Positions 7,747-14,923 of a stretch of 19,763 bases of DNA are shown here, in pieces. The stretch's first letter is position 1, and each line of letters starts with the position of its first letter. The stretch is from an archaeon UBA55. GTDB lineage: Archaea; Undinarchaeota; Undinarchaeia; Undinarchaeales; Undinarchaeaceae. The stretch lies in NCBI GenBank assembly GCA_002495465.1, contig DAFN01000009.1, forward strand, positions 459-20,221, written 5' to 3'. The notes under the pieces were generated by a model, which saw only the letters and a program-made list of their open reading frames with translations, was not told where the DNA came from and made no database searches. The position numbers and the translations under genes are program-made.

Positions 7747-8795
7747 ACTTCTAATACCTCCTTAAGTGCTTCAAGTGTTCTCTCAATTTCCGGTCTTCCT
7801 ATTGAGCCCATATGACCTATTCTAAACATCTTTCCATTTTCAGGAGCCTGTGCACCGGCAACTAAAATTCCCTTTTCTTTCAGAGCAGACAGGATCTCCT
7901 CAGCTCTGTCACTTCTTATAGATGTAAGAGTTGCTGAACAGATGTCCTCTGATGCCGGATAGAGCTCAAGTCCCAACTCTTTCACAGCAGTCCTGGTAAA
8001 CTCGGCATTCTCTCGGTGTCTCTGAACTCTCTTGTCGAGACCTTCCTCCTCTATTATTGAAAGAGCTTCCTGAAGACCGAATATTAATGATATTGGAGCT
8101 GTGAAGGGGGTTTGCGGATATTTTGAGCGGTATTTATTGAGATCAGTGAGGTAATTTTGTTTCTTACTCTCTATTACAGGCCAGGCTTTGTCTGATACTG
8201 AAAGAAAACCAATCCCTGGTGGCATTGAGAAGCATTTTTGAGAGCCGGCGATACAGAGATCAATGTTCCAATTATCCGTTTCTACATTGTCGCCTGCCAT
8301 ACTTGAAATTGTGTCACAAATAAAAAGCGCATTTGTGTCCTTTACAAGTTTTCCAACAGCTTCCACATCTGCTCTGACGCCCGTCGATGTTTCGTTGTGA
8401 ACCATCGTCACGGCTTTTACATCATCATCAAGTGCTTCTTCTATTTTCTCAATGTCAGGAGCCTGTCCCCAGTCAAATTGAAGCGTCTCAAGGTCTGCGC
8501 CTATTGAGAGTGCGATATCACGAAATCTTTCTGAGAACTTTCCGAAAACAATAGAGAGGACTTTATCTCCTTTTGATACTGTATTTTCAAGAGCCGCGCA
8601 CATAGCTGTTGTTCCTGAACCTGACATAGTATAAACTGTATTGTCTGTTTTGAAAACTTTCTTCAGCCTGCTTCCACAGTCATCAAGTATTTCAGTAAAT
8701 TCTGGCGTCCTATGGTGAACAATGGGGTGTGCTAATGCAGTTCGTATACGCTCTGGAACCTCCGTCGGTCCTGGTGTCATAAGTAGTGGAACCAT
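7743..8795 (-). CDS. Class V aminotransferase (serine-pyruvate / phosphoserine type)
   Basis: A PLP-dependent class V aminotransferase of the alanine-glyoxylate/serine-pyruvate group. The 350-residue protein begins with the family signature MTPGPTEVP (6-14), has SGSGTTAM (58-65), and the PLP-contacting Asp161 in CDTISSMAGD. The Schiff-base lysine is Lys187 in AGSQKCFSMPPG. The 4-nt overlap with the SerA-like gene suggests it makes phosphoserine from phosphohydroxypyruvate. Such a role is known for a broad-specificity class V enzyme of Methanocaldococcus. Without an obvious serC or serB here, serine-glyoxylate transamination remains possible. ATG 8795 has no clear ribosome site. A start at Met6 is also possible, but the TATA-like element fits 8795 better. 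Confidence 0.85.
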   Translation of the reverse strand: MVPLLMTPGPTEVPERIRTALAHPIVHHRTPEFTEILDDCGSRLKKVFKTDNTVYTMSGSGTTAMCAALENTVSKGDKVLSIVFGKFSERFRDIALSIGADLETLQFDWGQAPDIEKIEEALDDDVKAVTMVHNETSTGVRADVEAVGKLVKDTNALFICDTISSMAGDNVETDNWNIDLCIAGSQKCFSMPPGIGFLSVSDKAWPVIESKKQNYLTDLNKYRSKYPQTPFTAPISLIFGLQEALSIIEEEGLDKRVQRHRENAEFTRTAVKELGLELYPASEDICSATLTSIRSDRAEEILSALKEKGILVAGAQAPENGKMFRIGHMGSIGRPEIERTLEALKEVLEV

Positions 8796-8820
8796 ATTGC
8801 GTTAAGAAGCTATTCAGAAC

Positions 8821-8831
8821 CCTTTATGTAG
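8821..8831 (-). promoter_or_regulatory. Possible TATA element of the aminotransferase-serA-topA unit
   Basis: On the - strand the sequence reads CTACATAAAGG, centred about 30 nt before the aminotransferase ATG. No ribosome site is seen in the 60-nt gap after the ZIP gene. It is weaker than the other TATA elements in the window. Confidence 0.35.
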
Positions 8832-8855
8832 TTTTCTATAGCACTTGCTCTGTAC

Positions 8856-9599
8856 TCATCCAAGTGCCAGTACTAGCATTATACCAATTCCTGCCAAAAA
8901 GGTCAGAAATTGAATTGCAGATTTGCTCAATTCAGTTTCTTTGTGCATCTCAGGTATCAAATCGGCCGCAGCTATATAAATAAAATTCCCGACTGCGAAA
9001 GGTATCAATATCCCCTCTAATGAGGGTGTTGTGCTTCCAATAACAAGCACTATTGCCGTTCCAAGAAGCGCAGTAAGGGCCGAAACAAAATTATAGAATA
9101 ATGCCTTCGCCCGTGTCATCCCACTGTTGATAAGTATAGAAAAGTCCCCTATTTCCTGCGGTATTTCATGGAATATTATGGATATTGTGGTTGCTATTCC
9201 TATTGGAATGTTTGTAAGGTAGACAGCTCCGATAACCATACCATCTATAAAATTATGTATCCCATCCCCAATCAGAATCAAATAAGATATTGGATGTACG
9301 TGACTTTCCCCTGCTTTGTGCATATGCTTCCAGTGGACAATTTTTTCTATTACAAAGGCAGTCAAAAGTCCTGCAAGGATGTAGAGGGATATTTCGAGTC
9401 CGAATCCACTTCTCTGAACAATCTCAGGAATTAGATGAAGAAAAACATTTCCCAGTATCGCACCTGTCGCAAAACTTACTAGATATAGAAGATTATTTTC
9501 AAGCAGACTCTTCCTCGCAGAAAGGACGAAGACGCCTACAAGAGAAACGAGACTTACTATGAGGACGCTGATAATTGCGTAAATCCATGAAATTTCCAT
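8856..9599 (-). CDS. ZIP family divalent metal transporter
   Basis: A membrane carrier that brings zinc, iron or related divalent metals into the cytoplasm. The 247-residue protein is hydrophobic throughout, with about eight predicted membrane helices. It carries the two ZIP metal-site motifs: HNFIDGMVIGA in helix 4 and HEIPQEIGDF in helix 5. A histidine-rich loop between helices 3 and 4 (HWKHMHKAGESHVHP) is typical of the family. It resembles the short prokaryotic ZupT/GufA-like group. It appears to be transcribed alone from a TATA element in the 36-nt gap after the EamA gene. Metal preference cannot be read from the sequence. Confidence 0.93.
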   Translation of the reverse strand: MEISWIYAIISVLIVSLVSLVGVFVLSARKSLLENNLLYLVSFATGAILGNVFLHLIPEIVQRSGFGLEISLYILAGLLTAFVIEKIVHWKHMHKAGESHVHPISYLILIGDGIHNFIDGMVIGAVYLTNIPIGIATTISIIFHEIPQEIGDFSILINSGMTRAKALFYNFVSALTALLGTAIVLVIGSTTPSLEGILIPFAVGNFIYIAAADLIPEMHKETELSKSAIQFLTFLAGIGIMLVLALG

Positions 9600-9620
9600 A
9601 TTTATTAAATGACAAATTCT

Positions 9621-9632
9621 CCTTATTATAAG
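9621..9632 (-). promoter_or_regulatory. TATA element of the ZIP transporter gene
   Basis: The - strand reads CTTATAATAAGG, centred about 27 nt before the ZIP ATG. A GGAGA follows but is about 20 nt from the ATG, too far to act as its ribosome site. A leaderless or very short-leader message is the better fit. Confidence 0.5.
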
Positions 9633-9635
9633 TTT

Positions 9636-10499
9636 CTAGTATAGGACTATTATAATCGCTCCGGCAAACATTATTAGTGTCCCTATCAGTCTCCTTGCAA
9701 TATGCTTTTCGTGGAATATGACTCCCCCAAATATTACCGCAAAGAGAACTGCGAGTCTTTTCAAAGAGATAACATAAGGAACTATCTGCATCGTCAGTGC
9801 AATGTTTATTAAAATGGCCGTCAGGGAAATCACAAGTCCTGTAGCCAAGACCCACCCCCAAACTTTTTTGTGATTTCTGATGATATCCTCTCCTGTTGCT
9901 TTGGCATAAGCCAGAAATGGAACTGCAGTTACTAAGAAGGTGCCAGCAGAGGAAATTATCGGGTCTGAATTAAGAACTGCAATTTTATTATAATTCGCTG
10001 AAATGCTGAAGATAAATGCAACTCCAAGCATATCCAACACTCCTTTGTTCCTCAAAATTTGCTGTATGGGATAAAAAAGCTCCTTGTGATCTGTGGACAT
10101 ATTTATTACATAGGATCCAGAGACAATCAAAAGTATTCCCATCCCCCCAACATAACTTGGAAGTTCTCCCAATATCAGGAAGGAAGTGACTATCAGAAAA
10201 AGAGGGGTGAATGAGAGCATCGGCAAAGAAAGTGATATATCAGTCTTTTTCAGAGCTCTGAAATAGAGGGTAACTGCAAAAACATTTAGAATTCCTGTTA
10301 TAAAAACTGAGGAATAGAATTGAGTTCCAATCTCTGGTATTCCTTTAACAAGCGATGCTGAAAAGAGTATTGCCGCTGCTGTGAGAAATACCCCACTAGC
10401 TATGACGCGAATATCCTCTTTCCGTACAAGTTTCTTTATCAGTGTATAGTAAAGCGCCTCAAAAAACGCTGAAACTATTGCAAGTACGTACCAATACAT
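9636..10499 (-). CDS. EamA/DMT-superfamily transporter
   Basis: A small-molecule membrane transporter of the drug/metabolite superfamily, probably exporting or importing metabolites. The 287-residue protein reads as about ten hydrophobic helices in two repeated halves. Each half ends in a segment typical of EamA domains (for example LPSYVGGMGILLIVSGSYVI in the first, and HEKHIARRLIGTLIMFAGAII in the second). The N terminus (WYVLAIVSAFFEALYYTLIKKLV) is also characteristic. Substrate is unknown. It starts 4 nt after the thrS stop, so the two are almost certainly on one message, although no functional link is obvious. Confidence 0.88.
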   Translation of the reverse strand: MYWYVLAIVSAFFEALYYTLIKKLVRKEDIRVIASGVFLTAAAILFSASLVKGIPEIGTQFYSSVFITGILNVFAVTLYFRALKKTDISLSLPMLSFTPLFLIVTSFLILGELPSYVGGMGILLIVSGSYVINMSTDHKELFYPIQQILRNKGVLDMLGVAFIFSISANYNKIAVLNSDPIISSAGTFLVTAVPFLAYAKATGEDIIRNHKKVWGWVLATGLVISLTAILINIALTMQIVPYVISLKRLAVLFAVIFGGVIFHEKHIARRLIGTLIMFAGAIIIVLY

Positions 10500-10503
10500 T
10501 CAA

Positions 10504-12396
10504 TTATGACCTGTCCTTTATTTCTTTCCCAAGTTTCTTAATAAAGCTCTCAGCCTTCACTCCAAACTTAACCTTTCCGTCTCGCGTTCTGATAGCAAGC
10601 GTTCCCTTTTCAACTTCTTTGTCCCCGATAGTTATTATGTAAGGAACTTTCTCAAGCGTAGCATCTCTGACCTTTGCCTCTACTCGCTCAGCCCGCGAAT
10701 CCATCTCAAATCGGATTCCACTTTCCAGCATCATTCCAGAAACCATATCTGCATATTTATTGTGTCTGTCTGCAACTGTTATTATTTTAGCCTGAACTGG
10801 AGAAAGCCAGACAGGGAATGCACCTCCAAAGTGCTCTGTCAGCACTGCCATGAAACGCTCCATACTTCCAAGTATTGCAAGATGTATCATAACTGGTCTG
10901 TGCGGACTATTGTCTTCCCCAATATATTCCAGTTCAAATCGTTCAGGCATCTGGAAGTCCAGCTGGACGGTTCCTGTCTGCCATTCTCTTCCAAGCGAGT
11001 CTTTCACCACAAAGTCAATCTTAGGTCCGTAGAAGGCACCTTCGCCGGGATTAAGAGAATAAGAAACTTTATTCTTCTCTAGAACATTTGTCAAAGCCTT
11101 TTCAGCCTTTTCCCACAGCTCGTCAGATCCCAGTGATTTCTCAGGTTTTGTCGATAAGCGGATAGTGTATTCAAATCCAAAAGCTTTGTATATTGTTTCC
11201 ACAAGTTCGAGAATTCCCGTTATTTCAGACTCAATCTGCTCTGGTGTTACATATGTATGGTTATCATCTTGCGTAAATGCGCGGACCCTCATAAGTCCGT
11301 GAAGAACGCCAGAAAGCTCGTGTCTGTGAACGTGTCCGAATTCAGAAAGTCTCAAAGGAAGTTCACGATAACTCCTCGGTCGCGAAGCATATATCTTCGT
11401 ATTTCCGGGGCAGTTCATTGGCTTTACAGCATACTCGTTTTCATCAACTTCTGTCAGATACATATTTTCCTTATAGTGGTCCCAGTGACCTGATTGGTGC
11501 CACAACTTATTATCCAGTATTTGCGGTGTTCTGACTTCGTGGTAGCCTCTCTTTCGTTGTTCATCAAGCAGGAATTTCTCAAGCTCTCTGTATATTACCA
11601 TCCCCTTTGGATGGAAGAATGGAAATCCAGGACCTTCTTCGTGAAAGGAGAACAGGTCCAGTTTCTTCCCAAGTTTTCTGTGGTCCCTTTTCTCAGCCTC
11701 TTCCTGTAGCCTGAGATACTCTTTCAGCTCTTTGGTCTCAGGAAAACTGATTCCATACAGCCTCTGTAGCATAGTGTTCTTAGAATCTCCTCTCCAATAT
11801 GCTCCTGCAACCTTTGTCAGCTTAAATGCCTTCAGCATCCCGGTTCGCGGAACATGACCGCCCCTGCAGAGGTCCATAAATTCTCCCTGCCTGTAAAACT
11901 TTACCCTTTTCCCTGATATCTCTTTCAAAATCTCCAGTTTGTACTTATTTCCTTTGAAAAATTCCTCAGCCTTCTTCCGTGTGAGAATTACACGCTCGAC
12001 TTCAAGGTCTTCCTTTACAATTTTCTGCATTTCCTTCTCTATAGCTTCGAAATCGCCTTCAGAAAAAGTGTATTTTGAATCAAAATCGTAGTAAAAGCCG
12101 TTTTCAACTGCCGGTCCTATAGTATTCTTAACATTCTTATGCAGTCTCTGTATTGCATGCATCATAAGGTGAGCCGTCGAATGCCAGAAAGCTTCTCTTC
12201 CTTCTGGTGAATCAAAAGTGAAAAAAACAACTGAAGCAGATTTCTCTATCGGCTCAAAAAGGTCTCGTATTTCCCCGTCAATTGAGCCAAGTACTGCTGC
12301 CTTTCCAAGCCTTGGTCCTATTGAGTAGGCAAACTCTCCAAGTGTAGTTCCTTTCTTAACTTCCTTTTTCGAGCCGTCGGGCAGGCTTACTTTCAT
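10504..12396 (-). CDS. thrS: Threonyl-tRNA synthetase, bacterial type
   Basis: This enzyme charges tRNA-Thr with threonine. The 630-residue protein has the bacterial layout. A TGS domain (about 1-60) comes first, then the second editing domain with His72/His76 in HSTAH and Cys177/His181 in DLCRGGH. The class II core follows, with zinc ligands Cys329 (MNCPGN), His380 (DDNH) and His505 (MIHLAILGSMERF), and the anticodon-binding domain is at the C terminus. Classical archaeal enzymes instead have a D-aminoacyl-deacylase-like editing domain and no TGS. This copy was therefore probably gained from bacteria, as is known for several archaeal groups. All catalytic, editing and zinc residues are kept. 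Confidence 0.96.
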   Translation of the reverse strand: MKVSLPDGSKKEVKKGTTLGEFAYSIGPRLGKAAVLGSIDGEIRDLFEPIEKSASVVFFTFDSPEGREAFWHSTAHLMMHAIQRLHKNVKNTIGPAVENGFYYDFDSKYTFSEGDFEAIEKEMQKIVKEDLEVERVILTRKKAEEFFKGNKYKLEILKEISGKRVKFYRQGEFMDLCRGGHVPRTGMLKAFKLTKVAGAYWRGDSKNTMLQRLYGISFPETKELKEYLRLQEEAEKRDHRKLGKKLDLFSFHEEGPGFPFFHPKGMVIYRELEKFLLDEQRKRGYHEVRTPQILDNKLWHQSGHWDHYKENMYLTEVDENEYAVKPMNCPGNTKIYASRPRSYRELPLRLSEFGHVHRHELSGVLHGLMRVRAFTQDDNHTYVTPEQIESEITGILELVETIYKAFGFEYTIRLSTKPEKSLGSDELWEKAEKALTNVLEKNKVSYSLNPGEGAFYGPKIDFVVKDSLGREWQTGTVQLDFQMPERFELEYIGEDNSPHRPVMIHLAILGSMERFMAVLTEHFGGAFPVWLSPVQAKIITVADRHNKYADMVSGMMLESGIRFEMDSRAERVEAKVRDATLEKVPYIITIGDKEVEKGTLAIRTRDGKVKFGVKAESFIKKLGKEIKDRS

Positions 12397-12418
12397 AATA
12401 CTGTTTCAGTCTCTCCTT

Positions 12419-12430
12419 CCTTTTAAGACT
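12419..12430 (-). promoter_or_regulatory. Possible TATA element of thrS-EamA
   Basis: The - strand reads AGTCTTAAAAGG, centred about 28 nt before the thrS ATG. The following GGAGAG is about 18 nt from the ATG, too far for an ordinary ribosome site, so a leaderless start is likely. Confidence 0.4.
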
Positions 12431-12451
12431 TGCTAAGCTCTCCGTGCAAAC

Positions 12452-12952
12452 TCAGAGGCCCATAAAAGTCTTTCTAATATGAATTAATTCTTCAAAGTGA
12501 ACTGGTATTATTTGTTTTTTCAACTTAAAAATAAAACTATTCTTTACTAACTCAGATCCGATATATTTTCCTTTGAAAAATACCAAATTCCTTCCTTTAA
12601 AGCTGTACACAAGCACCTTCTTGCCAACATATTCTTCCATATAGTTTATTTCTGGCGATCCTACTACAATATATTCAATTCCCCTTGGAAGTTCCTCCCC
12701 GCCTGCATACATCTCCCATCGTAACCCTTTCCACAATTTATCCATATCCTTTCCAGGATTTTCTATGAACTCTTCTAATCTTTCACCTTTCATTTTACGC
12801 CATATCCACATCTTTGAAAGCTTGATAAAATCCTCTCCACACATTCCAACTACTCCTTTGTGCAATGAGTTCCCTCTCCTAAAAATTATAAAATCACCTA
12901 TTCTGGGAACTGTTTCACTAGAATCTACCCATGGTAAGAGTTTTTCAGACAT
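12452..12952 (-). CDS. Hypothetical protein, 166 residues
   Basis: I do not recognise this protein. It has no signal peptide or membrane helix and is rich in Lys, Glu, Gly and aromatics. The N-terminal third contains VPRIGDFIIFRRGNSLHKGVVG (split about residues 15-36), a beta-rich stretch faintly like the beta-barrel of S24/S26-type peptidases. No matching catalytic Ser/Lys pair is visible, so I do not assign that function. The C-terminal half alternates short beta-like segments (KVLVYSFKGRNLVFFKGKYIG) and ends HFEELIHIRKTFMGL. It lies alone between thrS and the SPFH gene, with its own A/T-rich upstream region. The long open frame, same-strand context and upstream TATA-like sequence make it likely to be real. 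Confidence 0.7.
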   Translation of the reverse strand: MSEKLLPWVDSSETVPRIGDFIIFRRGNSLHKGVVGMCGEDFIKLSKMWIWRKMKGERLEEFIENPGKDMDKLWKGLRWEMYAGGEELPRGIEYIVVGSPEINYMEEYVGKKVLVYSFKGRNLVFFKGKYIGSELVKNSFIFKLKKQIIPVHFEELIHIRKTFMGL

Positions 12953-12970
12953 GTCAATACCTATTCTACA

Positions 12971-12980
12971 CTTATACTGA
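12971..12980 (-). promoter_or_regulatory. Possible TATA element of the 166-residue protein gene
   Basis: The - strand reads TCAGTATAAG about 23 nt before the ATG, inside an A/T-rich 88-nt gap (12953-13040). A second A/T-rich stretch further up (TATATTATCTAATAG on the - strand, 12982-12996) is an alternative element. Confidence 0.3.
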
Positions 12981-13040
12981 CTATTAGATAATATAGCTTA
13001 AATTAATGTTTATTCAGTACATCTAAAATTCGTCTAATCC

Positions 13041-13874
13041 TTACTTCTGAATCTGCTCTACAAGCTTTTCGATTCCGCTATCTTTTCCACCAAGTCCACT
13101 AGACAGCTTCTGTGCCATCTTTGTGAATTCCATCGGGAAGATTATCTTGCTTGCCCTGCCGTCAGCAACTTCTTTGAGTGTCTGCAAATAAAGATAGTTA
13201 AGAGCCGGTTCGGAAAGCTTTCCTGCAGCGGCTTCAATTGCATTGATTCTTATCTTTGTAGTTTCAGCTTCCTCAGCTGCGGCCTCCTTGTATCTCTGTG
13301 CTATTTGCTGAGCTTCCATAGCTTCAAGAACTGCCTCAGGTGGAATAACGCTGATAAGTTCAACTTCAATTATCTCAATTCCCCATCCTCCAGTCAGCTT
13401 CTGAATTTCAGTTTTTAGCTGGGAGTTTATCTTGTCTATATTTCCATATACATCTTCAAGCTCAGTGTTTCCAACAACGTTTCTTATTCTACCTTTCAAA
13501 TGTTCCTCTATTGCTTTTCTATAATCTTCCTCAACTTCCAGCTCGGCCTTTGCAGGGTCAACAACTCGAAGGTACATTATTGCATCTATCAGAACTTTTA
13601 CTCTGTCTTGTGTAATTACCTGCTGAGGAGGTATATCAATAGACTCAGTCCTCATATCATATTTTACAAAACTCTCTATAATTGGAAGAATAAAGTTCCA
13701 GCCAGGTTGTGCAATTCGGTTGTATTTTCCAAATCTGAACACAACAGCCCTTTGATATTCCTTAAATTCGAAAAGTATGCTGTTAAGAACGGAACCTCCT
13801 GGCGCAGCCATTACAATCAGCAATAGTATTAGTACAATTCCAATTGGTATTCCTATCAACATCCAAACTGCCAT
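13041..13874 (-). CDS. SPFH/Band 7 protein, stomatin-like
   Basis: A membrane-anchored scaffold protein of the stomatin/prohibitin family, which forms oligomers on the inner face of the membrane. In this 277-residue protein residues 4-24 are a hydrophobic anchor. A Band 7 domain follows (AVVFRFGKYNRIAQPGWNFILP, split about 43-64; RTESIDIPPQQVITQDRV; then YLRVVDP). A helical region rich in Ala/Glu (EAMEAQQIAQRYKEAAAEEAE) probably forms a coiled coil. Archaeal stomatins are often encoded next to an NfeD protein or its protease, but neither is here. GGGAGT lies about 5 nt before the ATG. The neighbouring secreted-protein gene lies upstream on the same strand with a 59-nt gap that contains a promoter. 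Confidence 0.93.
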   Translation of the reverse strand: MAVWMLIGIPIGIVLILLLIVMAAPGGSVLNSILFEFKEYQRAVVFRFGKYNRIAQPGWNFILPIIESFVKYDMRTESIDIPPQQVITQDRVKVLIDAIMYLRVVDPAKAELEVEEDYRKAIEEHLKGRIRNVVGNTELEDVYGNIDKINSQLKTEIQKLTGGWGIEIIEVELISVIPPEAVLEAMEAQQIAQRYKEAAAEEAETTKIRINAIEAAAGKLSEPALNYLYLQTLKEVADGRASKIIFPMEFTKMAQKLSSGLGGKDSGIEKLVEQIQK

Positions 13875-13910
13875 CTTACTCCCTTTTCACTACTCTTCAG
13901 TGAGTAATGT

Positions 13911-13920
13911 TGTATATAAG
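13911..13920 (-). promoter_or_regulatory. TATA element of the SPFH gene
   Basis: The - strand reads CTTATATACA, centred about 42 nt before the ATG. That places the transcript start near 13888-13890 and leaves a leader of about 15 nt with a GGGAGT ribosome site (13878-13883). This gene thus differs from its leaderless neighbours. Confidence 0.5.
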
Positions 13921-13933
13921 TCTTATTCCTCTC

Positions 13934-14761
13934 TTACAGCCAGTCAAAAAGTCCGCTGAGCTTCTCCTTCATCTTTTCTAAGAAGCCCTTTACTTGTTCC
14001 TTGGTCTCCTCTTCTGCAACTTCCTTTGCAAGTTCCTCTATCTTTGTCGAAACTTTATCTGCAATTTCAGTAAGTTTGCTATTTTCCTGTGTTACTTCCT
14101 CAGACTGCTTCCACTCAACTAAAATCTCTGAGAAGGCGTCTTCATCAAGCCCGCTGCATACTACAATTTCTCCTGATACAAGGCAAGTGTCTGGTTGCGC
14201 ATTTGTTATTACAGTTCCTTTTGGAACCTTAATCGAATAGCTTATCGTTCCTATTCCTAGATCCGAACTTTCTAATGTGCTCCTTATACTGGTTCCTGTA
14301 ATATTTCCAATAAGATCAGATGGTTGTGCCTGCAACTTTCCGTCGTCTGCCTTGGAAACTATTGCTCCTGTCTCGAATGAAACGTTCAGAATATAGTTTG
14401 TTTCGTAGTTTGTCATTTCCAGACTCTTCCTGAAAACAAGTCCCAGTTCTGAGTTGCTGAGACCTTTATCAATCTCGTAATCGCTTGGTAGCGTGTCTGT
14501 TGTCAGCTCCCCATAGCTATCTTTAAGAATAAGGTTTCCTATATCCCTCGTTCCGTAATGCATTCTCGCTCTTGTGAGCTGCCCTTCATCAGAAGCTCCT
14601 GCAGAGCACTTGAAGCTATACACAATATCTACAAAAAGCCTGTTAGTGTATTCACTGCTTATTCCAATACTTTCAACAGAACAGCGCTCATCAAGCGCTG
14701 CGTAGGCCTGTCCTGACAAAATAACTGTGCAAATTAAAATTACAAGAAAGATCCACTTCAT
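13934..14761 (-). CDS. Secreted protein of unknown function with two Cys pairs and a helical tail
   Basis: No family recognised. The 275-residue protein begins with a clear Sec signal peptide (charged MK, hydrophobic 3-17, likely cleavage after AYA at about residue 21). The mature part is Ser/Thr-rich and looks beta-sandwich-like. Cys27/Cys52 and a later pair around TCLVSGEIVVCSG could make two disulfides. About 60 C-terminal residues are Glu/Lys-rich and helical (ADKVSTKIEELAKEVAEEE), ending in an amphipathic KMKEKLSGLFDWL that could lie on a membrane. There is no lipobox or C-terminal membrane helix. It is divergent from the Lrp-type regulator gene and shares its operator-like region, so it may be controlled by that regulator. 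It could be a surface protein, but this is inference. Confidence 0.8.
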   Translation of the reverse strand: MKWIFLVILICTVILSGQAYAALDERCSVESIGISSEYTNRLFVDIVYSFKCSAGASDEGQLTRARMHYGTRDIGNLILKDSYGELTTDTLPSDYEIDKGLSNSELGLVFRKSLEMTNYETNYILNVSFETGAIVSKADDGKLQAQPSDLIGNITGTSIRSTLESSDLGIGTISYSIKVPKGTVITNAQPDTCLVSGEIVVCSGLDEDAFSEILVEWKQSEEVTQENSKLTEIADKVSTKIEELAKEVAEEETKEQVKGFLEKMKEKLSGLFDWL

Positions 14762-14782
14762 ATGTGATTTGTCTCGTTTCTA

Positions 14783-14796
14783 CTATATATAAATTG
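14783..14796 (-). promoter_or_regulatory. TATA element of the secreted-protein gene
   Basis: The - strand reads CAATTTATATATAG, with its centre about 28 nt before the ATG at 14761. No ribosome site precedes that ATG, so the message is probably leaderless. It is one of the clearest TATA boxes in the window. Confidence 0.6.
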
Positions 14797-14806
14797 ACTG
14801 AGGTGT

Positions 14807-14865
14807 AAAATTTAAGATATATTTAGACATTTATCTTAAAATTTAAGAGAGATGTCTTAAATTTT
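14807..14865. promoter_or_regulatory. Operator-like region: 33-bp dyad and three copies of an 11-mer
   Basis: The core is an inverted repeat at 14825-14857. Its arms AGACATTTATCTTAAA and TTTAAGAGAGATGTCT pair at 14 of 16 positions around a single central base at 14841. Overlapping it, AAAATTTAAGA occurs exactly at 14807-14817 and 14838-14848, and in reverse at 14855-14865. A weaker copy (TCTTAATATT) is at 14875-14884. The first two copies are 31 nt apart, close to three helical turns. The dyad centre is 80 nt from the secreted-protein ATG and 83 nt from the regulator ATG. Lrp/AsnC proteins bind such A/T-rich dyads, often upstream of their own gene, so it is likely the site of the adjacent regulator. 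Confidence 0.65.
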
Positions 14866-14892
14866 CTACTTTTATCTTAATATTCCCAAAGA

Positions 14893-14902
14893 TTTATATA
14901 CT
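14893..14902 (+). promoter_or_regulatory. TATA element of the regulator-led glycan operon
   Basis: TTTATATACT is centred about 27 nt before the ATG at 14924 that I take as the regulator start. An upstream in-frame ATG at 14903 lies directly against this element and cannot be on the same transcript if the usual spacing holds. Confidence 0.6.
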
Positions 14903-14923
14903 ATGGTAGTGTTTTTAAGAGTT

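Noticed and set aside
7295..7765. A 156-codon open frame on the + strand opposite serA
   Set aside because: It is antisense to a clear dehydrogenase, rich in Ser/Ala/Ile as expected from a mirrored frame, and has no family features.
9499..9861. A 120-codon - strand frame spanning the EamA/ZIP junction
   Set aside because: It is out of frame with two clear membrane protein genes and has scattered Cys/Arg/Asn composition.
12452..12952. The 166-residue protein as a signal peptidase or LexA-like peptidase
   Set aside because: Only a loose GD-x-hydrophobic-R pattern is shared. No catalytic Ser/Lys arrangement and no membrane anchor are visible.
14807..14884. The repeated A/T-rich motifs as a CRISPR array or transposon end
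   Set aside because: Units are only 11 nt, spacing is irregular, both orientations occur, and no cas or transposase gene is near. An operator fits better.
14903..14923. The upstream ATG as the start of the Lrp-type regulator
   Set aside because: It touches the TATA element and adds seven residues not expected before the HTH domain.
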